Origin: an uncultured Thiothrix sp. | GTDB lineage: Bacteria > Pseudomonadota > Gammaproteobacteria > Poriferisulfidales > GCA-002705445 | Assembly (NCBI GenBank): GCA_902624655.1 | Contig: CACNYJ010000001.1 | Location: 62,001-126,000, forward strand | DNA length: 64,000 nucleotides | Reading direction: 5' to 3' | Part shown: piece by piece, positions 35,284-45,019 of the stretch | Numbering within the stretch: position 1 is the first letter of the stretch | Layout of the letters: each line of letters begins with the position of its first letter | Position numbers and translations under genes: made by a program | The notes under the pieces: model-generated | Told to the model about the DNA's origin: nothing | Databases searched by the model: none | Seen by the model: only the letters and a program-made list of their open reading frames with translations

Positions 35284-36744
35284 TTATATCTCAGCTAGAT
35301 GACCCACTCTAACAACTTTGATTGCATTAGTTCCGCCTTCTATTCCAGCGAGATCTCCTTTGGTTATTATTACTAAATCATCGTCTTTTGCAACATTCAA
35401 ATTTGTCAAAACATTTATCGCATCTCTGTTTACCGTCTCGTGATTTGTATCAATAGTTTTTATACGAGCGGGATAAACTCCTCGATAAAGAGTTACCTTT
35501 CGCAATGTTCTTGTATGGGTAGTTAATGCAAATATAGGAACACTATGATTTATCCTAGACATCCATAATGCTGTTGAGCCAGACTCTGTGATAGCCGCTA
35601 TTGCAGTTGGATTGAGATTATCGGCTGTGAGCATGCAAGCCATTGCTATAGCTCTATCAACCTTTTTATTTTCAATAGAGTAGTTTGAACCTTTCATAGT
35701 TAGGGGATTTTGGCCTTCAGATCCCTCACAAATCCTGCTCATTGCCTCAACAGCTTCAACAGGATGATCTCCCATAGCAGTTTCGCTTGATAGCATTACC
35801 GCATCAGTACCGTCAATTACCGCATTGGCAACATCAAAAACCTCTGCTCGAGTTGGGATAGAGTTAGTAATCATAGATTCCATCATTTGTGTTGCTGTTA
35901 TTACCACTTTATCTTTTTTTCTTGCTTTTTTAATAAGATTCTTTTGAACTGCTGGTAATTGGGCGTCACCAATCTCAACACCTAGGTCACCTCTTGCTAT
36001 CATAATTGCGTTGGATGCTTCAATAATTTCATCAATATTTTTTAATGCTTCAGCTCTTTCAATTTTTGCAATTATACCCCCATCATTTCCAGCATCATTT
36101 AAAAGTTTTCTTGCCATTTCTATATCTTTTGCTTCTCTTGGGAAAGACACTGCCAAATAATCTACACCAATTTCAGCTGCAACCTTAATATCTTGATGAT
36201 CTTTTTCACTTATTGCTGCTGCAGATAGACCCCCTCCTTTCTTATTAATACCTTTCGAATCATATAACAAGCCCCCACTTATAACCTTCGATATAATTTT
36301 TGAGCCTGAGATTTTTTCAACTTTTAATTCTATTCTTCCGTCATCTAGAAGCAGTATGTCGTTCGTATCAAGTTGTCCTACGAGATCTTTATAAGTTGTT
36401 CCAACAATATCCTCGGTGCCTTTATCGAAAGGATGATTGTAGTCAATTGTAAATTTCGCGCCATTTTTTAAGTCAATTTTTGAATTAGTAAAACGAGTAA
36501 TTCTGATTTTTGGCCCCTGCAGATCCCCAACAATACCAACATGATAGTGTTTTTTATCTGCTATTTCTCTAACAAGCTTTGCTCTCTTTATATGAGACTC
36601 TTTATCCCCATGAGAAAAATTCAATCTTATAAGATCAACTCCAGCGTCAATCAGTCCTTCAATTGATTTTTTTGAGGATGTGGATGGACCTAAAGTAGCT
36701 ATTATTTTAGTTTGTCTATAAGTTGAGTCATTAATTGCTGTCAT
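35284..36744 (-). CDS. pyk: Pyruvate kinase
   Basis: 486 aa. KIIATLGPSTSS (about 13-24), RLNFSHG, KIERAEAL (active-site lysine region), ARGDLGVEI and the signature TATQMMESMI are intact. It makes ATP and pyruvate from phosphoenolpyruvate. It lies 11 bp upstream of fba and overlaps pgk by 4 bp, so it belongs to the same operon as the other glycolytic enzymes. Confidence 0.98.
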   Translation of the reverse strand: MTAINDSTYRQTKIIATLGPSTSSKKSIEGLIDAGVDLIRLNFSHGDKESHIKRAKLVREIADKKHYHVGIVGDLQGPKIRITRFTNSKIDLKNGAKFTIDYNHPFDKGTEDIVGTTYKDLVGQLDTNDILLLDDGRIELKVEKISGSKIISKVISGGLLYDSKGINKKGGGLSAAAISEKDHQDIKVAAEIGVDYLAVSFPREAKDIEMARKLLNDAGNDGGIIAKIERAEALKNIDEIIEASNAIMIARGDLGVEIGDAQLPAVQKNLIKKARKKDKVVITATQMMESMITNSIPTRAEVFDVANAVIDGTDAVMLSSETAMGDHPVEAVEAMSRICEGSEGQNPLTMKGSNYSIENKKVDRAIAMACMLTADNLNPTAIAAITESGSTALWMSRINHSVPIFALTTHTRTLRKVTLYRGVYPARIKTIDTNHETVNRDAINVLTNLNVAKDDDLVIITKGDLAGIEGGTNAIKVVRVGHLAEI

Positions 36745-37904
36745 AATTTTTTTATTATCTTAATTCCTGGTAATTCTTCTCCTTCAAGAAACTTTAAAAA
36801 AGCACCACCACCAGTCGAAACATAATCTATTTCATCAATATTTGAAAATTTTTGAACCGCAGAAATTGTATCCCCCCCACCAGCAATTGAAAGCCCTTTG
36901 CTTTTACAAACTGAGACAGCAATGTTTTTTGTCCCACTTTCGAAAGATGATTTTTCAAACATTCCTACAGGCCCATTCCATAATATTGTACCAGCTTCTT
37001 CAATAAGTTTTTTATATTTTAGTGAAGTTTTTGGCCCTATGTCCTTTATAATGTCATTTTCAATTATATCCTCTACTTTTTTTATATTAATTTGTTTTTG
37101 ATTTTCGCAAACAACGTCCAAGGGTAAAGGAAGTTGGATATTTTTTTCCATAGCAAGTTTTATGATTTCCTTTGCGTTTTCAACCATACTTTTTTCTGAT
37201 AAAGAATTTCCCACAGAAAAGTTTGAGCCTAATAAAAAAGTATTTGCAATTCCTCCACCTACAATTATTGCATCAACTTTATTTATTAATTCTCTTAAAA
37301 CATTTAATTTAGTTGAAATTTTTGCACCACCAATAATTGCCAGAAGAGGTTTTTTTGGTTGATTAAATATTTTTTCAAGATTTTTTATCTCCTCCATTAA
37401 CAAAAGACCCCCACATGTTACTGGAGAATACTTTGAGACTGTGAAGGTAGAGCAGTGTTTTCTATGACAAGTACCAAAAGCATCCATTACAAAGACATCA
37501 CAGTTCTTAGCCATTTTTTTTGCCAAACTATCGTCACCAGTAGTTTCGCCTTTTAGGAATCTTGTATTTTCATACAGGGTTATTTCATTTCTATAATCTG
37601 GCGATTTTTCACTTATGGGTATTTCTTCAAAGTGAACTTCTTTATCTATAATTTTAGATATTCTTTCCGCAACAATTTTTAAGCTAAATTCTTTTTCAAA
37701 TGCACCACTTTTTGGCCTTCCAAAATGTGATAATATAGATAATTTCGCATTTTGCGAAAGTATGTATTCTATAGTTGGTATTGCAGCTCTAATTCTTTCG
37801 TCATTAACAATTTCTCTATTTTCAGTCGGGACATTCAGGTCTTCTCGCAGCAACACATTTCTTCCTTGAATATCCGTATTAACAAGTTCGTTATAATAAT
37901 TCAT
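36741..37904 (-). CDS. pgk: Phosphoglycerate kinase
   Basis: 387 aa. VLLREDLNVP (with the usual R-x-D-x-N-V-P), SHFGRPK, GGAKISTKL, WNGPVGMFE and the nucleotide-binding end SIAGGGDTISA are present. It works together with GapA in both glycolysis and gluconeogenesis. It abuts gap (one shared base at 37904) and overlaps pyk by 4 bp. Confidence 0.98.
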   Translation of the reverse strand: MNYYNELVNTDIQGRNVLLREDLNVPTENREIVNDERIRAAIPTIEYILSQNAKLSILSHFGRPKSGAFEKEFSLKIVAERISKIIDKEVHFEEIPISEKSPDYRNEITLYENTRFLKGETTGDDSLAKKMAKNCDVFVMDAFGTCHRKHCSTFTVSKYSPVTCGGLLLMEEIKNLEKIFNQPKKPLLAIIGGAKISTKLNVLRELINKVDAIIVGGGIANTFLLGSNFSVGNSLSEKSMVENAKEIIKLAMEKNIQLPLPLDVVCENQKQINIKKVEDIIENDIIKDIGPKTSLKYKKLIEEAGTILWNGPVGMFEKSSFESGTKNIAVSVCKSKGLSIAGGGDTISAVQKFSNIDEIDYVSTGGGAFLKFLEGEELPGIKIIKKL

Positions 37905-38914
37905 TATTTTGCATTCATAAAAGCAATTGCGGCATCTAGCATTCTGTTAGAAAAGCCCCACTCGTTGTCATACCAGATATAAAGTTTTGCAAGTCTCTTA
38001 TCCATAACTTTTGATAGATTACAATCATATATAGCTGAAGCGGAATTATGTCCAAAGTCAACTGAAACAAGTGGTATATCATTATAGGCAATAATATTTT
38101 TCATCTCGTTTTCTGATGAGTTAAGAATAATTTCATTTATTTCTTCAATAGAGGTATCTTTTTTTGTTCTTATGACGAGATCTACGACTGAAACATTTAC
38201 TGTTGGAATTCTCATAGCTAAGCCATCTAGCTTTCCATTAAGTTCAGGGATCACTAACCCAACGTTTTTTGCAGCACCTGTTTTTGTGGGTATCATTGAT
38301 TGAGTTGCTGCTCTAGCTCTTCTAATATCTTTATGATTTGCATCAGTTAGTCTTTGATCATTTGTGAAAGAATGGATTGTTGTAATCAAACCATGTTCTA
38401 TACCAATATTATTATTTATAACTTTTATGACTGGAGCTATACAATTAGTTGTACACGAAGCATTCGAAATTATAGTATGGTTTTTCGCAAGTATTTCATC
38501 ATTTACACCCATAACAATTGTTGCATCGACATTTTTTGCAGGAGCGGATATTAGAACTTTTTTCGCACCATTTTTTAAGTGTATTTCTGTCTCTTCCTTA
38601 GAATTAAATTTTCCAGTACATTCGAAAACTAAATCAACATCATACTTACTCCATGATATTTTACTTGGGTCTCTTTCAGATGTGATATTTATTTTGTCTT
38701 CACCGACATACATAAAATTTTTGTCAGCTGAAACTTTTTTATTAAATTTACCATGGGCGGAATCATACATTGTTAGATGTGCACTTACTGAGTTATCTCC
38801 AACATCATTAATTGCAACAATTTTTAAATTGTTATGAATTTTGGATTCGTATAACGCTCTAAGAATATTTCTACCAATTCTTCCATAGCCATTAATTCCA
38901 ATATTTATAGTCAT
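37904..38914 (-). CDS. gap: Glyceraldehyde-3-phosphate dehydrogenase
   Basis: 336 aa. The N-terminal NAD-binding GINGYGRIGRNILRAL (7-22) and the catalytic SNASCTTNC (C154, with H181-region HSFTNDQ) identify it. D39 in AINDV occupies a position compatible with NAD use. A GapB/erythrose-4-phosphate dehydrogenase is less likely because it is embedded in the glycolytic operon. It begins 18 bp after the tkt stop. Confidence 0.95.
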   Translation of the reverse strand: MTINIGINGYGRIGRNILRALYESKIHNNLKIVAINDVGDNSVSAHLTMYDSAHGKFNKKVSADKNFMYVGEDKINITSERDPSKISWSKYDVDLVFECTGKFNSKEETEIHLKNGAKKVLISAPAKNVDATIVMGVNDEILAKNHTIISNASCTTNCIAPVIKVINNNIGIEHGLITTIHSFTNDQRLTDANHKDIRRARAATQSMIPTKTGAAKNVGLVIPELNGKLDGLAMRIPTVNVSVVDLVIRTKKDTSIEEINEIILNSSENEMKNIIAYNDIPLVSVDFGHNSASAIYDCNLSKVMDKRLAKLYIWYDNEWGFSNRMLDAAIAFMNAK

Positions 38915-38932
38915 TTTTTTTCCTTTATAGAT

Positions 38933-40945
38933 TTATTTTCCCAGGAGCTTTTCTGCTCTCTCCACAACATTTTTAGCAGAAAAACCAAAATAATCTAGAA
39001 GTTTGTCTCCAGGAGCTGATTCTCCAAAAGAATTAATCCCGATAATATCTCCACTTGATCCAACATATTTATGCCAAAAAGAGGTTGAGCCAGCTTCGAC
39101 TGCTAATTTATTATCAAAATTCGAAGGCAGTACAGACTCTTTATAATTATCTTCTTGTCTGTCAAATATTTCTGTTGATAGCATTGAAATAACTCTTACA
39201 TTTATACCTTTTTTTTCAAGGTCAGAAGCAGCTTGCATTACTATTCCAACTTCGCTCCCAGTAGCTATAATTATTATATCGAAGTTTTTTGAATCTTTTA
39301 AGATATAACCGCCCTTTGTTACTTTTACTATTTGTTCGCTAGTTCTTTTTTGAAAATCACAATTTTGTCTAGATAAAATTAAACATGTAGGTCCCTCTTT
39401 ATTTTCGATCGCATATTTCCATGCCATAGCAGTTTCAAGAGAATCGCATGGTCTGATGACTGTATTATTTGGCATATCTCTAAGACTATTTATTTGTTCG
39501 ATTGCCTGATGTGTGGGGCCATCTTCGCCAAGTCCAATAGAATCATGTGTGAATACAAAAATATTTTTTAATCCCATAATTGCACACATTCTAACTGCAT
39601 TTTTCGAATAGTCAGCAAATGTCAAAAAAGTACCTCCATAAGGGATAAAACCACTATGTGCACTAATGCCATTCATTATGGCTGACATTCCAAACTCGCG
39701 AACCCCATAGTTTACATAATTACCATCATTAAAGGTCTTGATGTCTTTAGAACCACTCCACATAGTCAGATTTGATGCACCAAGATCTGCTGAGCCGCCA
39801 ATCATCTCTGGCAGGATTTTGGCATACGCTTCTATCGAATTTTGCGAAGCTTTTCTTGTAGCTATGCTTTCTTCATTATCATTACAGGATTTTATAAATT
39901 TTTGTGAGCTGTCAAGCCAATCATTTGGTAGATCTGAATTAATTCTTCTCTCAAATTCACTCGCCTCTGCTGGAAATTCTTTTTTATATTTACTGAATTT
40001 ATCATTCCAGTTATTTTCTAAATTGCTTCCTTCTTTAATGTTATTCCAAGCATCATATATATGCTTTGGAATTTCGAAAGCTTCATAATCCCATCCAATT
40101 TTCTCTTTTGTAAGTTTAGTTTCTTGCTCTCCAAGAGGAGAACCATGAGAGCTTTCTTTCCCTTCTTTATTTGGCGAACCATAACCGATCTTTGTTCTGC
40201 AACATATAAGAGTCGGCTTATCTTTTGAACTTACAGCTTTATCAATAGCGCTTGATATTTCCTCGGTTGAGTGTCCGTTTACATTTTTTATTACATTCCA
40301 ATTATAGGATTCAAATCTTCTTGCTGTATCGTCTGTAAACCAACCCTCAATATTTCCATCGATAGATATTTTATTATCATCATAAAAAACAATTAGTTTA
40401 TTTAGTGATAATGTGCCCGCAAGAGAACAAACTTCATGAGATATCCCTTCCATCAAACAACCATCTCCAGTAAATACGTATGTATTATGATCGACAATAA
40501 TATTGTCAGGTTTGTTGAACTGGGAAGCCAAAGTCTTTTCAGCGATTGCCATACCAACAGCATTTGCTAAACCTTGCCCAAGAGGCCCTGTAGTTGTCTC
40601 AACTCCTTCTGTAAGGTGGGATTCTGGATGTCCGGGAGTTTTAGAGTGAAGCTGTCTGAAGTTTTTTATTTCATCGATGTTCAAATTATAACCAGTCAAA
40701 TGCAGTAAGCTATATAACAGCATTGATCCATGACCATTCGACAAAACAAACCTATCCCTATTAAACCAGTTTGGATTTTTTGGATTATGCTTAAGGTAAT
40801 CGGCCCATAAAACCTGAGCAATATCAGACATCCCCAAAGGCATTCCAGGATGACCGGATTTTGCTTTATCTATAGCATCTATTGACAAAGCTCTGATCGC
40901 ATTTGCCATATCTTTTCTTTGATTATTTTTAATTTTTGCTGCCAA
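38933..40945 (-). CDS. tkt: Transketolase
   Basis: 670 aa, full length. [12 protein letters not shown] (about 27-38), the thiamine diphosphate motif [13 protein letters not shown] (about 155-167), [14 protein letters not shown] (about 460-473) and the C-terminal domain are intact. It shuttles two-carbon units in the pentose phosphate pathway. It overlaps plsY by 17 bp upstream and heads the gap-pgk-pyk-fba run, an order seen in organisms that coordinate pentose and triose phosphate metabolism. Confidence 0.97.
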   Translation of the reverse strand: MAAKIKNNQRKDMANAIRALSIDAIDKAKSGHPGMPLGMSDIAQVLWADYLKHNPKNPNWFNRDRFVLSNGHGSMLLYSLLHLTGYNLNIDEIKNFRQLHSKTPGHPESHLTEGVETTTGPLGQGLANAVGMAIAEKTLASQFNKPDNIIVDHNTYVFTGDGCLMEGISHEVCSLAGTLSLNKLIVFYDDNKISIDGNIEGWFTDDTARRFESYNWNVIKNVNGHSTEEISSAIDKAVSSKDKPTLICCRTKIGYGSPNKEGKESSHGSPLGEQETKLTKEKIGWDYEAFEIPKHIYDAWNNIKEGSNLENNWNDKFSKYKKEFPAEASEFERRINSDLPNDWLDSSQKFIKSCNDNEESIATRKASQNSIEAYAKILPEMIGGSADLGASNLTMWSGSKDIKTFNDGNYVNYGVREFGMSAIMNGISAHSGFIPYGGTFLTFADYSKNAVRMCAIMGLKNIFVFTHDSIGLGEDGPTHQAIEQINSLRDMPNNTVIRPCDSLETAMAWKYAIENKEGPTCLILSRQNCDFQKRTSEQIVKVTKGGYILKDSKNFDIIIIATGSEVGIVMQAASDLEKKGINVRVISMLSTEIFDRQEDNYKESVLPSNFDNKLAVEAGSTSFWHKYVGSSGDIIGINSFGESAPGDKLLDYFGFSAKNVVERAEKLLGK

Positions 40946-41540
40946 TCTTTGTTTCTGTGTTATTTAATAAATTCTTAATATTTGATTTATGCATATATAT
41001 TACTACAAGTGCCAACATAAAATATAAGGAGGTTATCAAAATACTTTCATAGCTGAACCATGTATAAATAGGTAAAAAAATAAATGAAACTATAGCAGAT
41101 AAAGCTGAGTACCTAAATAGAAATGCCGTTATTAGCCAAGTAAGCAGACAAATTAATCCCAAAATCAAATCAAAACCTAGAATAGCACCAAAAGAGGTTG
41201 CCACGCCTTTCCCACCTCTAAATTTATAGTATATTGGGAATACATGACCCAAAACGGCACATATTCCAATAATTTGAAGTAAAGCTTTTGAGTCAATAAA
41301 AAAGTAGGCTATAAATACTGGGATGAAACCCTTTGACATATCAAAAATTAGAGTAGCTAGCGCAAGAATTTTATTGCCAGATCTCAGTATATTTGTTGCG
41401 CCTGGGTTTTTTGAGCCATATTCCCTTGGGTCTCTTTGCTTCAGAAATTTTGAAAAAATAATTGAACCATTTGTAGATCCAGCTAAATAACTGAAAAGTA
41501 CAAATAATAAACAGGTCATGTAAAAAATACTCAATTTCAC
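40929..41540 (-). CDS. plsY: Glycerol-3-phosphate acyltransferase
   Basis: 203 aa integral membrane protein with about five helices. The PlsY motifs are GSKNPGATN (about 42-50), the [18 protein letters not shown] loop (about 96-113) and the later cytoplasmic loop. It uses acyl-phosphate to acylate glycerol-3-phosphate for membrane lipid. Divergent from bioH across 32 bp and 17-bp overlap with tkt, so lipid and central carbon genes are cotranscribed. Confidence 0.96.
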   Translation of the reverse strand: MKLSIFYMTCLLFVLFSYLAGSTNGSIIFSKFLKQRDPREYGSKNPGATNILRSGNKILALATLIFDMSKGFIPVFIAYFFIDSKALLQIIGICAVLGHVFPIYYKFRGGKGVATSFGAILGFDLILGLICLLTWLITAFLFRYSALSAIVSFIFLPIYTWFSYESILITSLYFMLALVVIYMHKSNIKNLLNNTETKIGSKN

Positions 41541-41572
41541 CCTCTAATTTTATAATTGTTATACTATTTTTT

Positions 41573-42322
41573 ATGAACAATTATAAAGATATAATCGAAG
41601 AAAAATATAGAAAAATTCTTCTCATACATGGCTGGGGATTTACAAGACAAATATGGGATAGAAATTTTGATGGCATTAACAAAAAAAATTGTATTTTGGT
41701 TAATTTATATGATTGCATCAAGACGTCCGAAGGTGATTTAAAAGAAGCAGCAAGAAAATTAATTAGCGAACATGGGGATTTTGATTTAATCATATCTTGG
41801 TCTCTCGGATGTTTTTTAGCAAAAGAGTTAGAGTCTTTGATAAATATCAACTTAAAAAAAATGGTTTTTATCTCGTATAATCCGCAATTTTTAAATGATA
41901 AGTCATGGTCACACGGACTTGAGGGAAAACAGGTCCTCGAGCTAAAAGAGAATTTAAATATTAATAAAGAATTGGCTATTAAAAATTTTTATCTTCTGGT
42001 TTTGGGAGATATCGAAGACAAGAAAAAATACTATAAAATTATTTCTGAAAATATTAAAGATGCTTTGAATATTGAAACATCTTCTTTAATTTTAGGTCTA
42101 AAGATTTTAGAAAAATACAAATACAAAAATTTTGAAAAAAATAGTAATATAAAAAAAATATATATTTACGGTGAAAAAGATTTAATTTCATCCAAAAATA
42201 TCGCTAATTATATTAAAGATAACGAGCCATATTCGCTTATTAAAATTATAAAAGGTTCATCGCACATTCCTTTTGTTACGAATGCCAGTCAGTTTAATAA
42301 AATATTAAAGGGATTTTTATGA
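41573..42322 (+). CDS. bioH: Pimeloyl-ACP methyl ester esterase, BioH-like
   Basis: 249 aa alpha/beta hydrolase. HGWG (residues 19-22) forms the oxyanion region; the nucleophile is S77 in SWSLG, with D203 (GEKD) and H231 (SSHIPF) completing the triad. The sequence is diverged, but a 4-bp overlap with bioC strongly supports a role in cleaving the methyl ester that BioC adds during pimeloyl-ACP synthesis. bioA, bioB and bioF are not in the window. Confidence 0.85.
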   Translation: MNNYKDIIEEKYRKILLIHGWGFTRQIWDRNFDGINKKNCILVNLYDCIKTSEGDLKEAARKLISEHGDFDLIISWSLGCFLAKELESLININLKKMVFISYNPQFLNDKSWSHGLEGKQVLELKENLNINKELAIKNFYLLVLGDIEDKKKYYKIISENIKDALNIETSSLILGLKILEKYKYKNFEKNSNIKKIYIYGEKDLISSKNIANYIKDNEPYSLIKIIKGSSHIPFVTNASQFNKILKGFL

Positions 42323-43110
42323 AAAAAATTGATAAAAAAAGATTTTCTGAAAATTATTTAAATTCAGCAATTGTTCAAAAAGAAATTGTTTCACGCTTAA
42401 TGGAGAGATTATCTTTAATAAGCATATCTCCAGAAAAAATCATAGATATTGGTTCCGGGATTGGGCTTGGAACAAAAAAACTCAAAGAGCTTTATTTAAA
42501 TTCAGAATTTTATATGTTTGATAAGTCTTTTCAATCACTAAATTTTGAGTATGCAGGAAAAAAAAACACATTTCTTGTTTGCGGAGATTTCACAAAAACC
42601 TCTTTCAAAGATAACGCATTTGATTTTGTTTATTCTTCTTCAGCACTTCATTGGGATTTAGATATAAAATCATCTTTTGAAGAGATGTACAGGATTCTGA
42701 AACCAGGTGGTTTATTATTATTTTCGACATATGGTCCGGATACTCTAATTGAGCTCCGTTCTGCTTGGGCTCAAGTAGATGACGCAAAACATGTAAATGA
42801 GTTCTATGATATGCATGACCTAGGAGATCTTATGCTTGCTTTAAATTTTATTGATACAGTTGTAGATTCGGAAAAGATTATTATTAATTATGAAAATGTA
42901 AAACAACTTCAGGTTGATCTTAAAAATATTGGATCTCATGTCACACACGATAATAAACAAACGAATGGACTTTTAAGCAAAAATAAAATGAAGCTCATGT
43001 ACATGGAGTATGAAAAATTCAAGAACCAGAGCGACAGTTTTCCGGCAACTTATGAGGTTATTTATGGCTCAGCTTGGAAAAAATTCAATGTTGTAAATCT
43101 TAATAGATAA
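42319..43110 (+). CDS. bioC: Malonyl-ACP O-methyltransferase
   Basis: 263 aa class I methyltransferase. IIDIGSGIGLGTKKLKEL (about 38-55) is the SAM motif and FDFVYSSSALHWDLD (about 96-110) the substrate-side BioC pattern. It caps malonyl-ACP so that fatty-acid synthesis can build the pimeloyl chain of biotin. It overlaps bioH by 4 bp. The product of the pathway is later handled by BioD, encoded at 57.9 kb. Confidence 0.92.
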   Translation: MKKIDKKRFSENYLNSAIVQKEIVSRLMERLSLISISPEKIIDIGSGIGLGTKKLKELYLNSEFYMFDKSFQSLNFEYAGKKNTFLVCGDFTKTSFKDNAFDFVYSSSALHWDLDIKSSFEEMYRILKPGGLLLFSTYGPDTLIELRSAWAQVDDAKHVNEFYDMHDLGDLMLALNFIDTVVDSEKIIINYENVKQLQVDLKNIGSHVTHDNKQTNGLLSKNKMKLMYMEYEKFKNQSDSFPATYEVIYGSAWKKFNVVNLNR

Positions 43111-43198
43111 ATTATAAATAAAAAGAATTTAAAAACATCTAGTAGAAAGAAACACGTAATTGTAGTAACATACCCTCAAAAATATTAGGGGTAATTTA

Positions 43199-43528
43199 AT
43201 GTCTGATGATATAATTTCAAAAAATGGTGAGGTTGTTGGTCAATGGAATGGCGAAAACATTGACGATTTAAAAAAAACTCTCCTAAGTATAAAACAAGAA
43301 TTAAGAAAGAAAGGCGATAGAGTAGAACACACCGGCGTTCCTCATAGCGATCAGTTTCCTGATGATTTGAAGGATTTTACGGCCTACATTTTATGGGGCG
43401 TAGATAAAAACGGAAATGTTTTAGTCGGTTCTGGAGCAAATAGAACTGAAACTGTTGAAAATATTCGAAAATTCTACGCAAACGAGGAAGCAAAAGCTTC
43501 GATCGACAGGCATAATTTAGAGGAATAA
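43199..43528 (+). CDS. Conserved hypothetical protein
   Basis: 109 aa, soluble, acidic and lysine-rich. It contains NGEVVGQWNG near the start and AYILWGVDKNGNVLVGSGANRTETVENIRKF further on (given as residues 61-91). Not recognised as any named family. It stands alone between bioC and the cox module with a ribosome-binding site AGGGGTAA just upstream. A 187-bp gap follows, with an extended -10-like GTTATAAT at 43651-43658 that may start the cox operon. Confidence 0.55.
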   Translation: MSDDIISKNGEVVGQWNGENIDDLKKTLLSIKQELRKKGDRVEHTGVPHSDQFPDDLKDFTAYILWGVDKNGNVLVGSGANRTETVENIRKFYANEEAKASIDRHNLEE

Positions 43529-43715
43529 ATTTTTTCTTAGGCTTAAAATTTTGATTCGTCTTGACGAAAAAAGAGTCATATTTTGTTTTTTTTAAAAACC
43601 ATAAATTTCCTTTATTTTAGGCTTCTTAGACCCTTTTTTTATCAAAATTTGTTATAATATTTGTACAATTTTGTTATAGATTAATAAGATAGATTTTTCA
43701 AATATAGTAGATATT

Positions 43716-44195
43716 ATGATTACTAGAAGAGTTGAAGAGTGCGAGGAATATATCATTAGTGGTAATAATTCTTTGTCCTTTCAGGGCAATATTCTTTTTA
43801 TAGTTCTCATTGGCCTGATATCTATGACAATCGCAGCTTTATTTCTTTTAAAAGGATATTGGTTTATCTTGCCTTTTGCTGGTTTTGAGATGATTTTGTT
43901 GGCAATTGTGTTATTATACTGCTGCCATAATAATTCACTTTACGAAAAAATTCAGATATTTGATGAGACAGTGAATATATCATCTAAATACAGGCAAAAT
44001 AGGGGTAAATTTGAAGTTAATAAGTACTGGGCGTCTGTCGTTCTGAGTAAACCAAAGCTCAAAGGGCATTCGCATAGGCTTTTTATTAGATATAAAGGAA
44101 GAGAAATGGAAGTTGGCGTTATGTTGGAAGATGAGGAAAGACTGAAGCTTGCTAGAATGCTCAATGATTCACTTAATAAAAATGGAATAGGTTAA
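43716..44195 (+). CDS. DUF2244 membrane protein
   Basis: 159 aa with two adjacent transmembrane helices (about 26-46 and 48-67), then a soluble C-terminal domain ending in M-x-V-G-V-M-L-E-D-E-E-R..LA. This layout matches DUF2244, often encoded next to cytochrome c oxidase genes. The last base is shared with coxB, so it is the first gene of the cox operon. Its role in oxidase assembly is inferred from this recurring neighbourhood. Confidence 0.85.
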   Translation: MITRRVEECEEYIISGNNSLSFQGNILFIVLIGLISMTIAALFLLKGYWFILPFAGFEMILLAIVLLYCCHNNSLYEKIQIFDETVNISSKYRQNRGKFEVNKYWASVVLSKPKLKGHSHRLFIRYKGREMEVGVMLEDEERLKLARMLNDSLNKNGIG

Positions 44196-45007
44196 TGAAT
44201 TTTTTAAATCTGAAAAAAGTCTCTCTTTTAATTGCATTAGGATTGCTGAGTTTGCCAGCACATGCCGGGTGGCTGGATTTGAACATGCCTAAAGGGGTTA
44301 CAGATATAAGTAACGAAGTTTATGGACTTCACATGTTGATCTTATATATTTGTATCGTGATAGGAGTCCTCGTATTTGGAGCGATGTTCTGGTCGATATT
44401 AAAACATAGAAAATCAAGAGGCGTGACCCCTGCTACATTTCACGAAAGTACAAAATTAGAATTTCTATGGACAATAGTTCCTTTTGCAATTTTAATTGGA
44501 ATGGCTGTCCCAGCGACCAAAACTCTTATCAAAATGTATGACACTAGTGATTCAGAAATACATATAAAAATTACTGGTTATCAATGGCTTTGGCAGTATG
44601 AATACTTAAATACTGATGTATCTTTTTATAGTAAACTTTCAACACCTTATAAAGAGATTTATAACCAAAAAGAAAAGAATATTAATTATCTTCAAGAGGT
44701 TGATAGAAAGCTGGTTCTTCCAATAAATAAGAAAATTAGATTCTTATTAACTTCGAATGATGTATTACATGCATGGTGGGTTCCTGATCTTGCATTAAAA
44801 AAAGATGCAATTCCTGGTTTTATAAATGAAATGGCTGTTGTTATCAAAGAGCCAGGAATATATCGAGGAAGATGTGCTGAATTATGTGGAAGGCACCACG
44901 GATTTATGCCAATAGTTATTGAGGCTGTCGAACAAGATGAGTACGATCAGTGGTTAGCAAATGGCGGTAAGGTTGAATCAACAGATTTAGCTTCAACGGA
45001 GAAATAA
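44195..45007 (+). CDS. coxB: Cytochrome c oxidase subunit II
   Basis: 270 aa. A signal peptide (to AHA-G24) and two transmembrane helices (about 43-66, 89-108) precede the periplasmic cupredoxin domain. The CuA ligands are H192, C227, E229, C231, H235 and M238 in RCAELCGRHHGFM. WQWLWQYEY-type aromatic residues (about 129-136) form the electron entry. It accepts electrons from cytochrome c and passes them to subunit I; it carries no C-terminal heme c domain. Confidence 0.97.
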   Translation: MNFLNLKKVSLLIALGLLSLPAHAGWLDLNMPKGVTDISNEVYGLHMLILYICIVIGVLVFGAMFWSILKHRKSRGVTPATFHESTKLEFLWTIVPFAILIGMAVPATKTLIKMYDTSDSEIHIKITGYQWLWQYEYLNTDVSFYSKLSTPYKEIYNQKEKNINYLQEVDRKLVLPINKKIRFLLTSNDVLHAWWVPDLALKKDAIPGFINEMAVVIKEPGIYRGRCAELCGRHHGFMPIVIEAVEQDEYDQWLANGGKVESTDLASTEK

Positions 45008-45019
45008 AGGGAGAGATAT

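Noticed and set aside
43651-43668. TATAAT followed by TTGTACAA before the DUF2244-cox operon, possibly another MerR operator
   Set aside because: A single word in AT-rich DNA, with no partner site; it may just be part of a promoter.
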